Positions 50,574 to 58,694 of a stretch of 64,000 bases of DNA are shown piece by piece. The translations under genes were made by a program, and so were the position numbers. The stretch spans positions 124,001 through 188,000 of the forward strand of contig NZ_JACARO010000047.1 of NCBI RefSeq assembly GCF_013386585.1. The letters are read 5' to 3'. This DNA is from Pseudomonas sp. P7548 (GTDB lineage Bacteria; Pseudomonadota; Gammaproteobacteria; Pseudomonadales; Pseudomonadaceae). The notes below the pieces were generated by a model. That model saw nothing but the letters and a program-made list of their open reading frames with translations. It was not told where the DNA came from and made no database searches. Every line of letters starts with the position of its first letter. Positions within the stretch are counted from its first letter, which is position 1.

Positions 50574-51701
50574 CTAGAGGTAGTTGAGTTCGAGGGTGGC
50601 GGCGCCGTCGAGGCGCACTTCGCTGCCCAGGTCCAGCGTGCCCAGTGGTGCAATCACCGCTTCCAGGCTCGTGGTGGTGCTGAGTTGTTGAATCGGCACG
50701 GGGCCGCTGGTGTTGCCGGCGCTGGTGCTGAAACCCAGGAAACGGCTGGCGCCAATCGCCAACGGGTTGGCGCTCGCGCTGCTCCAGGGGGCGGTGCCGG
50801 TGGGGGAGTCGGTTCGATAAAGCCCTGGGAAACTGTCGGCGGTGGTGCGCGCAGGGTCGAAGACCAATCGGTAGCGGCCGATTTTTTGTTGCTGCGCGTC
50901 GAGTCCCAGGCCGTAGGTCGTGTCGTCTCCCGGACCGGTGGCCGAGCCTTGGCGGTTATCCTGCAGGCGCAGGCTGAACGCGGTCGGTGCGTCGCAGGCC
51001 ACGCTGACCACCAGTGGTCGCGGGGGCAGGGCCGTCTCTTTGTCGGCGTTCAGGTCCATTACCGACAACTTGCCGAACGCCACTGTGCCGCCGTTGGACA
51101 GGCTAGGGGTGCAGGCCGCAGGGGCGAAGCGGGCTTGCAGGCGTAACTCCCGCGAGCGTCCCGTGTGGACGGCATCGACCACGCCGCTGGTGTCCCAGGT
51201 AACGGTATCGCTGACGCGCAGGGCGTCTTGCCGGGCCCAGGCGCTGACCTCCAGTTGCAACGACAAGCTGCGCCCGATGACCGGTACGCCGGCACGCATC
51301 GGCACGATGCCGTGTTCAGGACGCCAGCGCAGGGTTGTTGCGCTGCTCACTGGCGGCTGGCCGCTGCCGGGAACCAGGCCCAACTCCACCGGTTGGCCGT
51401 CGAGCAGTGCGTCGCTGGCCCGCAGGCTGTAGCTGCCACGGCCGGTGAATTGGAAGCGCTCGGTGCCGGCTGCCAACCCGCGATAGAACAGACTCAAGTC
51501 AGTGGGCGTGGGGCAGTTCAGTGTCAGGCTCAGGCGCCGTTCGCCCAACAGGTGCTCGGCTGCGGCTATCGGCGACACCGCCCGGTTCACCAGGCCGAAA
51601 TCCACGGCGGTTTCGCTCAGGTTCAACTGGCACTCATCCATGCCCCAGGCATTTGCGCCCAGCAACAGGCTGGCGGACAACAAGGCAGGTTTCAGGCCCA
51701 T
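50574..51701 (-). CDS. Two-domain DUF1120 protein, candidate tip adhesin
   Basis: This 375-residue precursor is nearly twice the length of the other subunits. After the signal peptide (ALLSASLLLGANAWG) comes an unrelated beta-rich N-terminal domain of about 180 residues with Cys pair (MDECQLNLSETAVDF, LTLNCPTPTDLSLFYRG). A normal DUF1120 pilin domain follows (FAPAACTPSL, SNGGTVAFGKLSVMDL, ending DGAATLELNYL). Two-domain subunits directly after the usher gene are usually tip adhesins; that is the inference here. TGAGGAAC before the ATG at 51701 favours this start; an ATG at 51716 overlaps the usher stop. Confidence 0.82.
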   Translation of the reverse strand: MGLKPALLSASLLLGANAWGMDECQLNLSETAVDFGLVNRAVSPIAAAEHLLGERRLSLTLNCPTPTDLSLFYRGLAAGTERFQFTGRGSYSLRASDALLDGQPVELGLVPGSGQPPVSSATTLRWRPEHGIVPMRAGVPVIGRSLSLQLEVSAWARQDALRVSDTVTWDTSGVVDAVHTGRSRELRLQARFAPAACTPSLSNGGTVAFGKLSVMDLNADKETALPPRPLVVSVACDAPTAFSLRLQDNRQGSATGPGDDTTYGLGLDAQQQKIGRYRLVFDPARTTADSFPGLYRTDSPTGTAPWSSASANPLAIGASRFLGFSTSAGNTSGPVPIQQLSTTTSLEAVIAPLGTLDLGSEVRLDGAATLELNYL

Positions 51702-51712
51702 GGTTAAGTTCC

Positions 51713-54148
51713 TCATGGTTGGCACCGCGCCGGTGCGGTTTCGTAATACACCTCGGGATCGCCTCGTTCGGGCAAGTCGAAGTCCAGGCGGCAACGGGGC
51801 CGGCCGGGGGCGCTGACCCACAGTTCGCGACGGTCCAGCACGTCCGGCAGGAACACTTGGCTGCCTTCCTGAACCAGGGTCACGAACTCGCCGTCGGCGG
51901 TGCTGATGGCGGCGCCACGAGGCAGGGGTTGGCCATTGGCGTCGGTCACGTTCAGCAGCGCGCGGCGTGTGAGGGCCACGCCGAACTTGACGTTGTCTAC
52001 GGCGCCACGTCCGGCCGACAGCACGGCCAGGCCGTTGCTGATGTCGGCGTTGCGCGGCAGCGAGCGGGTGTGCACTTCCACCGGGCTGCGGCCGTAAGGG
52101 CTGAGCTGCGACACCACGGCCTGGCCTTGCCAGTCGGTCCACACCGGGCCACTGGGGGTGCTGACCTTGATGCCGGCCATGTCGCCTACCGACATCAGCG
52201 CAAAGGTCTCGCGCACCGGGTAGGGCGAAAACGTCAGCCCATCGCTGTGCAACACCACCCCACCGCGTGCGCCACCTTGATAGCTGGAGCGTTCCTGATT
52301 GTTGCGGGTGTAGTTGAAGTCCAACTGGCTGTAATACGGCAACGTCGAGACACCGATGGATGACTCCACCTCACGGTCGCGGCTGTCACGTTCAACGCCT
52401 ACCTGGTAGCTCAACTGGTCGTTGATTTGTTCGCTGACCCCGGCCCCGATGCGGTGATCGCCTCCGGCATTGCGCGCCCAGGCACGACCGCGGCGGCTCT
52501 CGCCCAGGGGCACGCTGATGTTCAGGTACACACTGTCATCGCTCTGCTGGCGGCCGCCCACTTGCCACTCGGCGCTGGCGGACACCGATACACGCCCAAA
52601 GCTGGTGCCCCACGACGCCAGCGCGCGGCTGCTGCTCTCACCGGTAAACGAGGACGAGCGTGAAATCCCGGCGCTGAACGCGCCGAGCATCGGGTGTGAC
52701 CAGGACGCTGTGGCGCTTTGCTGATCGCGATAGCGGGAGCGGCGTTGCTCACGGGTTTCGGTGGTGTAGGTGGAGTCCTCGAGGTCGCGGTAGCCAAGGC
52801 TGCGCCAGGAGCCGGCTGTGGTGATGGCCCAACGTTCGCTCAGGCGTTGGGACCACGACAGATCGGTTTGCACGCCCTGCTCGTTACCGTTGCGGGTGGC
52901 CTGGGCCACTTGGGATGAGGCCTGGAACTGACTGTCCTGCCACGGCAGCCAGGCCAGGCTGGCACCCGCCGCGCGGTAATCCTCGGCGCCCAGCACACCG
53001 GCGCCCACGCTGACCTGTGGGTGCAATGCACCGCTCCATCCGCCGCTGACCACCCAGGGCTCGGCCCCTTCACCGGTACCGAGCTTGCGCACGCGCCCCG
53101 CCGCCACCGAGTAACCCGGCGCTGGCAGGCCCAGGCCAAGCATGGCGGCGGGCACGGTGAAGCGACGTTCTTCGCCGCTGCTTTCCTTGACCGTGACTTC
53201 CACATCGGAGCGGCTGTTCAAGCGCCGCACATCGGTGAGGGAGAACGGCCCCGCTGGCACCACGGTGGAGTGAATCAACGTGCCGTTCTGACGGATCTCC
53301 ACTTGGGCCGGGCTGTTGGCGATGCCGGTGATGGTGGCGCCCTGGTTCTGGTCCTGCAGGGCCGTCTCGGTGAGTACCTGGGCCCCGGTGATCTGTGCGC
53401 CGGCCAGTACCGGGTTGTAGAGGTTGATCTGCCCGGCCTGGAACACCGCTTGCTGTTCGGCAAAGGTGCGCTGGGCGTAGGCGTCCAGGTGGGTGGTGCG
53501 CGACACCTTGTCTTGCCAGGTGCGTACCTGGCGACTGCGCACGATCCAGTCGCCGGCGTTGAAACCGACCTCGGTGTTGGCCGAGCCGAAACGGCTGGTG
53601 TCGTCGCCGAACTCGTTGTACAGGCCGCTCAGGTCATAGTTGAGCAGCCCGGCGAACCCGCCGGTCTGGTAGCCGGACACATCGCGCACGGTCGGGCGCA
53701 GCGCATCGGTGGGCACGACCAGCGACAGGCTGAGGGTGGCCGGGTCCTGCTCGATCACGGTCTGTGGGTAGGCCTCGAGAAAAGCATGGCATTCGCCATC
53801 GTCGGCCGGCACGCGCAAGTGGCCTGCATCCAGCAGGGCCTGGTTGAAACACAGCACGCCCTGCCTGTTGAACACCACGTCGACCCGCCCACGTCGCTGG
53901 CCGTTCACGTTGAGGTTCAGGGCATGGCGCCCGGCCGTGAAGCGCGGGGCTTCCAGCAACAGGTTGGCCAATTGCGGGTCAATCCCGCGTTGGGCCAAGG
54001 TTTGCGGGTCGAACGAGCCGGCGCCTTCATCGGCAAGGGCGGCAGCCGTTGGCAGCACGGTGCCCAGGCTCAGCGCAACGCCCGCCAGCCATTTGCGCGC
54101 CCGGGGTGATGAAACACCAGGCACGGCTTCGCCGTCGCGATCAGTCAT
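51713..54148 (-). CDS. Outer-membrane fimbrial usher (FimD/PapC family)
   Basis: The 811-residue precursor has a signal peptide (about 15-40; LAGVALSLGTVLPTAAALA), an N-terminal chaperone-binding domain (LNLNVNGQRRGRVDV, VLCFNQALLDAGHL), a 24-strand barrel with plug (QVEIRQNGTLIHSTVVPAGP, FSLTDVRRLNSRSDVEV) and C-terminal domains ending in a Cys-containing RCRLDFDLPERGDP. It assembles and secretes the pilus subunits. A GTG four codons upstream is an alternative start. The 138-base gap after the chaperone gene holds two hairpins. Its stop overlaps a possible start of the two-domain subunit. Confidence 0.9.
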   Translation of the reverse strand: MTDRDGEAVPGVSSPRARKWLAGVALSLGTVLPTAAALADEGAGSFDPQTLAQRGIDPQLANLLLEAPRFTAGRHALNLNVNGQRRGRVDVVFNRQGVLCFNQALLDAGHLRVPADDGECHAFLEAYPQTVIEQDPATLSLSLVVPTDALRPTVRDVSGYQTGGFAGLLNYDLSGLYNEFGDDTSRFGSANTEVGFNAGDWIVRSRQVRTWQDKVSRTTHLDAYAQRTFAEQQAVFQAGQINLYNPVLAGAQITGAQVLTETALQDQNQGATITGIANSPAQVEIRQNGTLIHSTVVPAGPFSLTDVRRLNSRSDVEVTVKESSGEERRFTVPAAMLGLGLPAPGYSVAAGRVRKLGTGEGAEPWVVSGGWSGALHPQVSVGAGVLGAEDYRAAGASLAWLPWQDSQFQASSQVAQATRNGNEQGVQTDLSWSQRLSERWAITTAGSWRSLGYRDLEDSTYTTETREQRRSRYRDQQSATASWSHPMLGAFSAGISRSSSFTGESSSRALASWGTSFGRVSVSASAEWQVGGRQQSDDSVYLNISVPLGESRRGRAWARNAGGDHRIGAGVSEQINDQLSYQVGVERDSRDREVESSIGVSTLPYYSQLDFNYTRNNQERSSYQGGARGGVVLHSDGLTFSPYPVRETFALMSVGDMAGIKVSTPSGPVWTDWQGQAVVSQLSPYGRSPVEVHTRSLPRNADISNGLAVLSAGRGAVDNVKFGVALTRRALLNVTDANGQPLPRGAAISTADGEFVTLVQEGSQVFLPDVLDRRELWVSAPGRPRCRLDFDLPERGDPEVYYETAPARCQP

Positions 54149-54222
54149 AACTGTGCTCACAAGTCGTACTCGAATAAGTGGAGGCAGGCCCGCGTCAATC
54201 CTTCGCGACGGGAGAGCTCCTG

Positions 54223-54281
54223 GTGGCCTTCAATGGGAGGCCACTTCGTTATCAGGGCGCCGGCATTGGGCCCGCCGGCGC
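54223..54281 (-). promoter_or_regulatory. Two tandem hairpins between chaperone and usher genes
   Basis: GCGCCGGC (54257-54264) pairs with GCCGGCGC (54274-54281), and GTGGCCT (54223-54229) pairs with AGGCCAC (54238-54244). Both lie in the 138 bases between the chaperone stop and the usher start, and neither is followed by a T-run. They may reduce or process the usher message relative to the genes upstream. Confidence 0.55.
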
Positions 54282-54286
54282 TGCGA

Positions 54287-55036
54287 TCAAAGGGTGATCG
54301 GTGCTTCGTAAGGCGCCACCGCAAACCCGTAGACGGTGGCCGGTTGCATCTGCACGGTGCTGGCCTGGGCTTGGCTGGCGGCCACGCTCAAGGTCTCGCC
54401 GGGCAGCACATAGGTGCGCGGCAGCAAGGCCGAGCCTTTGCCGGGCAGCAAGGTCAATTCCTGAGCCAGGCGGACCACGTAGGGCGTCGGGTTATTCACA
54501 CTCAGTTGCTGGTTCTTCAGGCTCCAGACCAAGCCGGTCCAGGGCGTGCGATTCGGTGCGAGCCCCTTGGGGTGCAGAATCACCGGCAGGTTTTGGCGCA
54601 CCGTCACGCCCACTCGCGCATGCCCGGCCTGGCCTTCGGCGCGGCCCTGAGGCATGCCTTCGAAGATCACCCGTTTCAAGCGCTGGGTGGTCAGGGGGGT
54701 GGCCGATTGCAGGATGAAACGGATCAACTGGCTCTTGGACGGCTCGACCCGTGTCAGCGGCGGCGTGACAAACAGCAGCGGCGCCGTGTCTTCAGGAATG
54801 TCTTCGAGGGTGACGTGCAGCAAGGCGAGCTTGGTGTCGGTGTTGGTCACCGACACCGAGGCTTCGCCATCGGCCTCGTTGACGATCACCACCGACGTGT
54901 CCGGCACCATGCCATCGGCGAGCACAAGGGTGGGGCCCCACAACGTCAGCGCCAGCGCGGCAAGGTAGAGGCAGGCATAGCGAACCAGGTTGAACACCCG
55001 TGTAATTATTTTGGCAACGCAAGGGAAGGGGAGCAT
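54287..55036 (-). CDS. Periplasmic pilus chaperone (PapD family)
   Basis: The 249-residue precursor has a signal peptide (about 15-40; YACLYLAALALTLWG) and the two-Ig-domain PapD layout. Visible are the alternating hydrophobic G1 edge strand (LTRVEPSKSQLIRFIL) and the subunit-binding Arg and Lys in the cleft (QRLKRVIFEGMP). VWSLKNQQLSVNNPTPYVVR is the conserved NPTPY block. It folds and caps the DUF1120 subunits for the usher. It starts two bases after the upstream subunit's stop. Confidence 0.9.
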   Translation of the reverse strand: MLPFPCVAKIITRVFNLVRYACLYLAALALTLWGPTLVLADGMVPDTSVVIVNEADGEASVSVTNTDTKLALLHVTLEDIPEDTAPLLFVTPPLTRVEPSKSQLIRFILQSATPLTTQRLKRVIFEGMPQGRAEGQAGHARVGVTVRQNLPVILHPKGLAPNRTPWTGLVWSLKNQQLSVNNPTPYVVRLAQELTLLPGKGSALLPRTYVLPGETLSVAASQAQASTVQMQPATVYGFAVAPYEAPITL

Positions 55037-55038
55037 GA

Positions 55039-55665
55039 CTACAGATACCTCAGGTCTAGCACGATGGAGCCGTCCAACGGCACCTCTTGGTCGAGGGTCA
55101 GGTAGGCGGCGGCGTTGATCGACGTTTTGATTTCCAGCTTGGCGGTGAGCACACTGTGCGGGTCCGGCACCAGCGTGCCGGGGTGCGCAAAGCCCATGTA
55201 GTTGTCCGGGTAGGCGTTGGTTTCGGGAAACCAGGTCAGGCCTCGATTGCTGGAGGCCAGCACAATGGCGCGTTGGCCATCGCCCACCGCTTCGCGAATG
55301 GCCAGGGCCACCGAGCCCAGGCGTTCAGCCGGGGCATGGACGTTGTTGCCCAAGCCGTAATAGAAGCCAGGGCCCACGGAGGAGTCGGCACGGTTATCCA
55401 CACCGACCAGCACGAACAGCACGGGCTGGTTGCAGGTGACGTTCATGTCCAGTGTGCGCAGGGGCAGTTCGGTGAACTCGTACTGATTGAGCGAGCGGGC
55501 CGGCACCCGCCCATGGTCGACGATGCCGCTGGGCGACAGGACCAGCGTGCAGGCACTCGGGGTGACGCTGCCGGTCAACGTCACGTCGACCTTCGAGGCA
55601 CACAGGGCGGAGGTGGCGGTCAGGCAGAGACCGAGCGTCATCAAGCGGCGTGAGAGCGTGTTCAT
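55039..55665 (-). CDS. DUF1120 fimbrial subunit
   Basis: The 208-residue precursor from MNTLSRRLMTLGLCL has a signal peptide ending ATSALCA, then SKVDVTLTGSVTPSACTLVL, SPSGIVDHGRVPARSL, a variant VGVDNRADS and the ending LDGSIVLDLRYL. The frame opens at 55746, where an ATG overlaps the previous stop (TAATG), but that would put 27 residues before the signal peptide; I prefer 55665, although no strong ribosome-binding site is near it. It is the last subunit before the chaperone and more divergent than the others. Confidence 0.8.
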   Translation of the reverse strand: MNTLSRRLMTLGLCLTATSALCASKVDVTLTGSVTPSACTLVLSPSGIVDHGRVPARSLNQYEFTELPLRTLDMNVTCNQPVLFVLVGVDNRADSSVGPGFYYGLGNNVHAPAERLGSVALAIREAVGDGQRAIVLASSNRGLTWFPETNAYPDNYMGFAHPGTLVPDPHSVLTAKLEIKTSINAAAYLTLDQEVPLDGSIVLDLRYL

Positions 55666-55711
55666 GGTCGATGTTGGAACCGTGTTGAGGGACATCCGTG
55701 AGTGCGGCGCT

Positions 55712-55737
55712 GGGCGCAACCCGGGAAGGCTGCGCCC
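55712..55737 (-). promoter_or_regulatory. Hairpin between fimbrial subunit genes
   Basis: GGGCGCA (55712-55718) pairs perfectly with TGCGCCC (55731-55737) across a 12-base loop. It lies in the 80-base gap after the fourth subunit gene. No T-run follows. In this position it could stabilise the upstream subunit mRNA or reduce read-through into the assembly genes. Confidence 0.5.
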
Positions 55738-55745
55738 GTTTTCCA

Positions 55746-56366
55746 TTACAGGTATTTGACGGTCAGGGTCGTCGAACCGTTGATCGGCACTTCCTCGGTC
55801 AGGGTCAGGCTGTTGGCCGGGGCGATGTAGGGGATGATGACCACATCGGTGACCAGCGACTGCACCGGCACCGGGGCGATGGCGGTGGTATTGGCCACGG
55901 AGGTTATGCCGTTGTTGGTCAGGTACATGTAGCGGGTCCAGGTCAGGCCGCCGTCACTGGAGGAAATGGGCCCCAGATCCGTGCCATCTCCGACCGGCGA
56001 TTGCAGGTACATCTGGAAGGCACCGAGTTTTTCGCTGCCATTGACCAGTCCCAGGCCAAAGTTCCTATCATCGGGTAACGAAGCCGACCCGGCACGATTG
56101 TCCTTGGGTTCGATTGCTACCAGTGTTGCCGCGTCGCAGGTGACGGTCAGTCGCACGGTCTGGTCGGGCAAGCGGGTGGGGCTGTCGGCATTGAGGTCCT
56201 TGGCCGAAATCTTGCCGATCTCCACATTGCCGCCGCCGGACAGCTCCAGCTCGCAGGCTCTTGGGGTGATTGTTCCACGCACGGTCAGGTCCACGCTGGA
56301 GGCGGCCAGGGCAGTGCCGGTCCCGGTGAGCAGCAGGGTGGCGATCAGGGCATTCAGGGCTTTCAT
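55746..56366 (-). CDS. DUF1120 fimbrial subunit
   Basis: The 206-residue precursor has a signal peptide (ALIATLLLTGTGTALAA), then SSVDLTVRGTITPRACELEL, SGGGNVEIGKISAKDL, VTCDAATLVAIEPKDNRAGS and the ending VPINGSTTLTVKYL. It is close in sequence to the last subunit of the operon (49271-49891): both share ITPRAC, ISAKDL/LSAKDL, and the IAPVPVQ/LAPVPVQ block, suggesting a recent duplication. A strong AAAGGAGCAACACC precedes the ATG, the same leader sequence as that copy. Confidence 0.85.
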   Translation of the reverse strand: MKALNALIATLLLTGTGTALAASSVDLTVRGTITPRACELELSGGGNVEIGKISAKDLNADSPTRLPDQTVRLTVTCDAATLVAIEPKDNRAGSASLPDDRNFGLGLVNGSEKLGAFQMYLQSPVGDGTDLGPISSSDGGLTWTRYMYLTNNGITSVANTTAIAPVPVQSLVTDVVIIPYIAPANSLTLTEEVPINGSTTLTVKYL

Positions 56367-56403
56367 GGTGTTGCTCCTTTCAAGGCAAGCAGAGGGAAAA
56401 GGG

Positions 56404-57018
56404 TCACAAGTACTTGAGTTGCAGCGTGGCCTGGCCGTCCAGTGGCACCTCATCAAGAAGGGTCAGGTCGGTAGCGGGCACGATGATGGTGAATGCGCGC
56501 AGCCGGGCATTCAGGGTTTTCAGGGCGATGGGCGTGTTGGGGCCGTCGAGGGCGGCAAACGAGGTCAGTGCTTCATGCCCCAGGTAGATCGAAGCGGACC
56601 AGTTGGCGCCGCCGTTGCTTGAGGTGATGACCTTGACCGGTTTGTCATCGGCCACCGGGTCGAACAGCGAGAACGCCACGCTGCCCAGTTTTTCTTTTTC
56701 GGCGGTCATGCCCAGGCCGTGGTGCCTCGGGTTGATGGCAGAGGTGCCCGCGCGGTTATCCACGGTGGTCAAGGTGAAAAAGGTCTCTCCCTCGCACTGC
56801 ACTTCAAAGCGCATCTCGGCCGCATCGAGCCGCGTGGGGGAGCTGGGTTGCAGGTCCTTGGAGGTCATCTTGCCGTGGTCGATCACGCCACCGTTTGACA
56901 GTACGGACGTGCAGGCTCTGGGGGTGATGGTCCCGGAGACGCTCAGGTCCGTACTGCTGGCAGCGAACGCGCCAGGCGCAAGGGCGGCTAGCAGGAAGGC
57001 GAGGGTGGGTCTATCCAT
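56404..57018 (-). CDS. DUF1120 fimbrial subunit
   Basis: The 204-residue precursor from MDRPTLAFLLAALAPGAFAA is followed by SSTDLSVSGTITPRACTSVL, SNGGVIDHGKMTSKDL, VQCEGETFFTLTTVDNRAG and VPLDGQATLQLKYL at the end. AAGGA lies ten bases upstream of the ATG; a GTG two codons earlier is possible. It shares the two-Cys, DNRAG and final-strand features with its paralogues. Its role within the pilus is unknown. Confidence 0.84.
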   Translation of the reverse strand: MDRPTLAFLLAALAPGAFAASSTDLSVSGTITPRACTSVLSNGGVIDHGKMTSKDLQPSSPTRLDAAEMRFEVQCEGETFFTLTTVDNRAGTSAINPRHHGLGMTAEKEKLGSVAFSLFDPVADDKPVKVITSSNGGANWSASIYLGHEALTSFAALDGPNTPIALKTLNARLRAFTIIVPATDLTLLDEVPLDGQATLQLKYL

Positions 57019-57057
57019 GGGCACAAGTCCTTGTAAGGTAGGGTTGAGGGTGAGGCA

Positions 57058-57699
57058 CTACAGGTAAATCAGGTCCAGCGTGGCTGAGCCGTCCAGTGGC
57101 ACCTCGCGATCCAGGGTCAGGCCCTGGGCCGGTGCGATCAGCGTGCTGACACGTATTTGCACACGCAGCGCTTGGATCGGCAGCGGGCTCCAGACGCCGG
57201 AAGAAGCGTCCCCGAACGCGGCCAGTCGTAGCGGCGGCAAGGCGACGTTCTCTTCAACCACGCTCCAGCTTTGGCCGTTGTCTGATGACTGCAATTGAGT
57301 GATGGGCGCGTTCTCTGCCAAGGGGGTATGCAAGGTGGTGTGGAACACACCGAGCCGCTCGCTGGCGTTGATCAGGCCGAGCCCGAAACCGTAGGACTCG
57401 GCCGCGCTGGAGCCGGCACGGTTATCGGTGAGCCTCAGGGCAAACAGGGTCGGGGCCTGGCAGTTGACGGCCGCAGGCAGCTGGGTGAGCGGCAACGGGG
57501 TGAAGGACTCGCGGTTCAGATCGCGGGCGGCGATCTTGCCGTAGTCGATCAGCCCCTCTTGGGCCAGGCTCGGTTTGCACGCGCTGGGGGTGATGTTGCC
57601 GCGTACTGCCAGGTCGACGTTGCTGGCGGCGAACGCTGCGGGGGCCAGGTTGAGCACGAGGCCGAACGTGCTGCAACGGCACAGCGTTGAGGCCTTCAT
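57058..57699 (-). CDS. DUF1120 fimbrial subunit
   Basis: The 213-residue precursor has a signal peptide (STFGLVLNLAPAAFAA), then SNVDLAVRGNITPSACKPSL, AQEGLIDYGKIAARDL, LFALRLTDNRAGSSAAES and the ending VPLDGSATLDLIYL. Its ATG overlaps the stop of the first subunit gene by four bases, so the two are coupled. It has extra cysteines in the signal peptide (LCRCS) only; the mature pair is conserved. Confidence 0.84.
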   Translation of the reverse strand: MKASTLCRCSTFGLVLNLAPAAFAASNVDLAVRGNITPSACKPSLAQEGLIDYGKIAARDLNRESFTPLPLTQLPAAVNCQAPTLFALRLTDNRAGSSAAESYGFGLGLINASERLGVFHTTLHTPLAENAPITQLQSSDNGQSWSVVEENVALPPLRLAAFGDASSGVWSPLPIQALRVQIRVSTLIAPAQGLTLDREVPLDGSATLDLIYL

Positions 57700-58325
57700 A
57701 GGTAGCGCAACTCGAACGTGGCGGACCCGTCCAGGGGAATGGTTTCGCCTGCCGGGATCTGGCTTTTTGGAAAAATGTAGGGTTGGACAATCAGGTCCAG
57801 CGCTACATCTGTCAGGGAGACGGGGGCGCGTGTGCCGGAAGTCTGATTGCCGAAAGCACTGAGTGTATTAGCCGGTACCTGCCGTTCGGAGTTGTAGATC
57901 CAGGTCGAGCCGTTATCCAGGGAGTAGATCGGGTAGGCGCTGGGGTCGTCGGTGACCACGTTTTCCATGGTCAGGAAATACGTGGCGATCCAGTTTGTCG
58001 GGCTGATCCGCCCCAGTACGAAGGAGGCGGCGGGGCCCGCCATGGAGGATCGATTGTCCTGGGCGTTCAACGCGAACAAGCTCGAACCTTCGCAATTGAC
58101 CGCCAACTTGAAGAGGGTCCTGGGCAGTTCGGTGACCTCGGTCGGGTCCAGGTCCTGGGTCGAGATCTTGCCGTAGTCCACCAGCCCGCCGTTGCTCAGG
58201 CTAGGCCTACAAGCGCTCGGGGTAATGGCACCTTTGACCGAAAGGTCCACGGAGCTAGCGGCCAGCGCCGTACTGGCGTGGGCGATCAGCAGGGCTCCGG
58301 CCAGGGCGGCGAGAGAGTCTTTCAT
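57696..58325 (-). CDS. DUF1120 fimbrial subunit (first gene of the chaperone-usher operon)
   Basis: The 209-residue precursor has a signal peptide (LAALAGALLIAHASTALAA), then SSVDLSVKGAITPSACRPSL, SNGGLVDYGKISTQDL, NCEGSSLFALNAQDNRSS and the ending IPLDGSATFELRYL. As promoter-proximal subunit it is a candidate major pilin. It is divergent from the REC-HPt gene across a 369-base spacer. The ATG at 58325 directly follows a GTG; AGGA lies about ten bases upstream of these. Confidence 0.84.
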   Translation of the reverse strand: MKDSLAALAGALLIAHASTALAASSVDLSVKGAITPSACRPSLSNGGLVDYGKISTQDLDPTEVTELPRTLFKLAVNCEGSSLFALNAQDNRSSMAGPAASFVLGRISPTNWIATYFLTMENVVTDDPSAYPIYSLDNGSTWIYNSERQVPANTLSAFGNQTSGTRAPVSLTDVALDLIVQPYIFPKSQIPAGETIPLDGSATFELRYL

Positions 58326-58694
58326 CACAGTCGGTATTCCTATGCACGGATCAGGGGCAGAGCGGCGCGGTGAAGTTGCCCATGGGTTTTATGGTTGTGG
58401 TGGGCACGCGTCGCTTTAAGGGAAAGCGGGGAGGAATTTATCGCCGGGCGGGAGAGGCGGAAATGCAACTATTACGAATGACAGGGTGGCAATGACAAAA
58501 GGGGGTTGTTTAAGCAGAAAGCCTGATTTTCGAAGGCGATCGGCTGATTTGTCGTAGTTTTTGTATCGTCGCCCTGCATGCATTCGGATATTTTGCGCCC
58601 GTCTTGATTGCTTGTACCCAACCCGCACGGGTTCAGGTGATCGTCCTTAATTACGCAAAGTCAGGGTGAGTTGATCGCTCTCATTGAGGGCAGC
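58326..58694. other. Divergent regulatory spacer between fimbrial operon and REC-HPt gene
   Basis: There is no gene here that I can support. The region is more AT-rich than its flanks from about 58430 to 58620. It contains a 14-base inverted repeat, AACCCG-CA-CGGGTT (58620-58633), about 60 bases before the REC-HPt start. It should hold the fimbrial promoter and any RcsB-like binding site, but no RcsB-box or clear sigma-70 promoter could be picked out by eye. Confidence 0.5.

Noticed and set aside
51717..52142. N-terminal extension of the two-domain DUF1120 gene inside the usher gene
   Set aside because: The extension is Arg/Pro/Ala-rich out-of-frame usher sequence; a normal signal peptide begins at 51701 or 51716.
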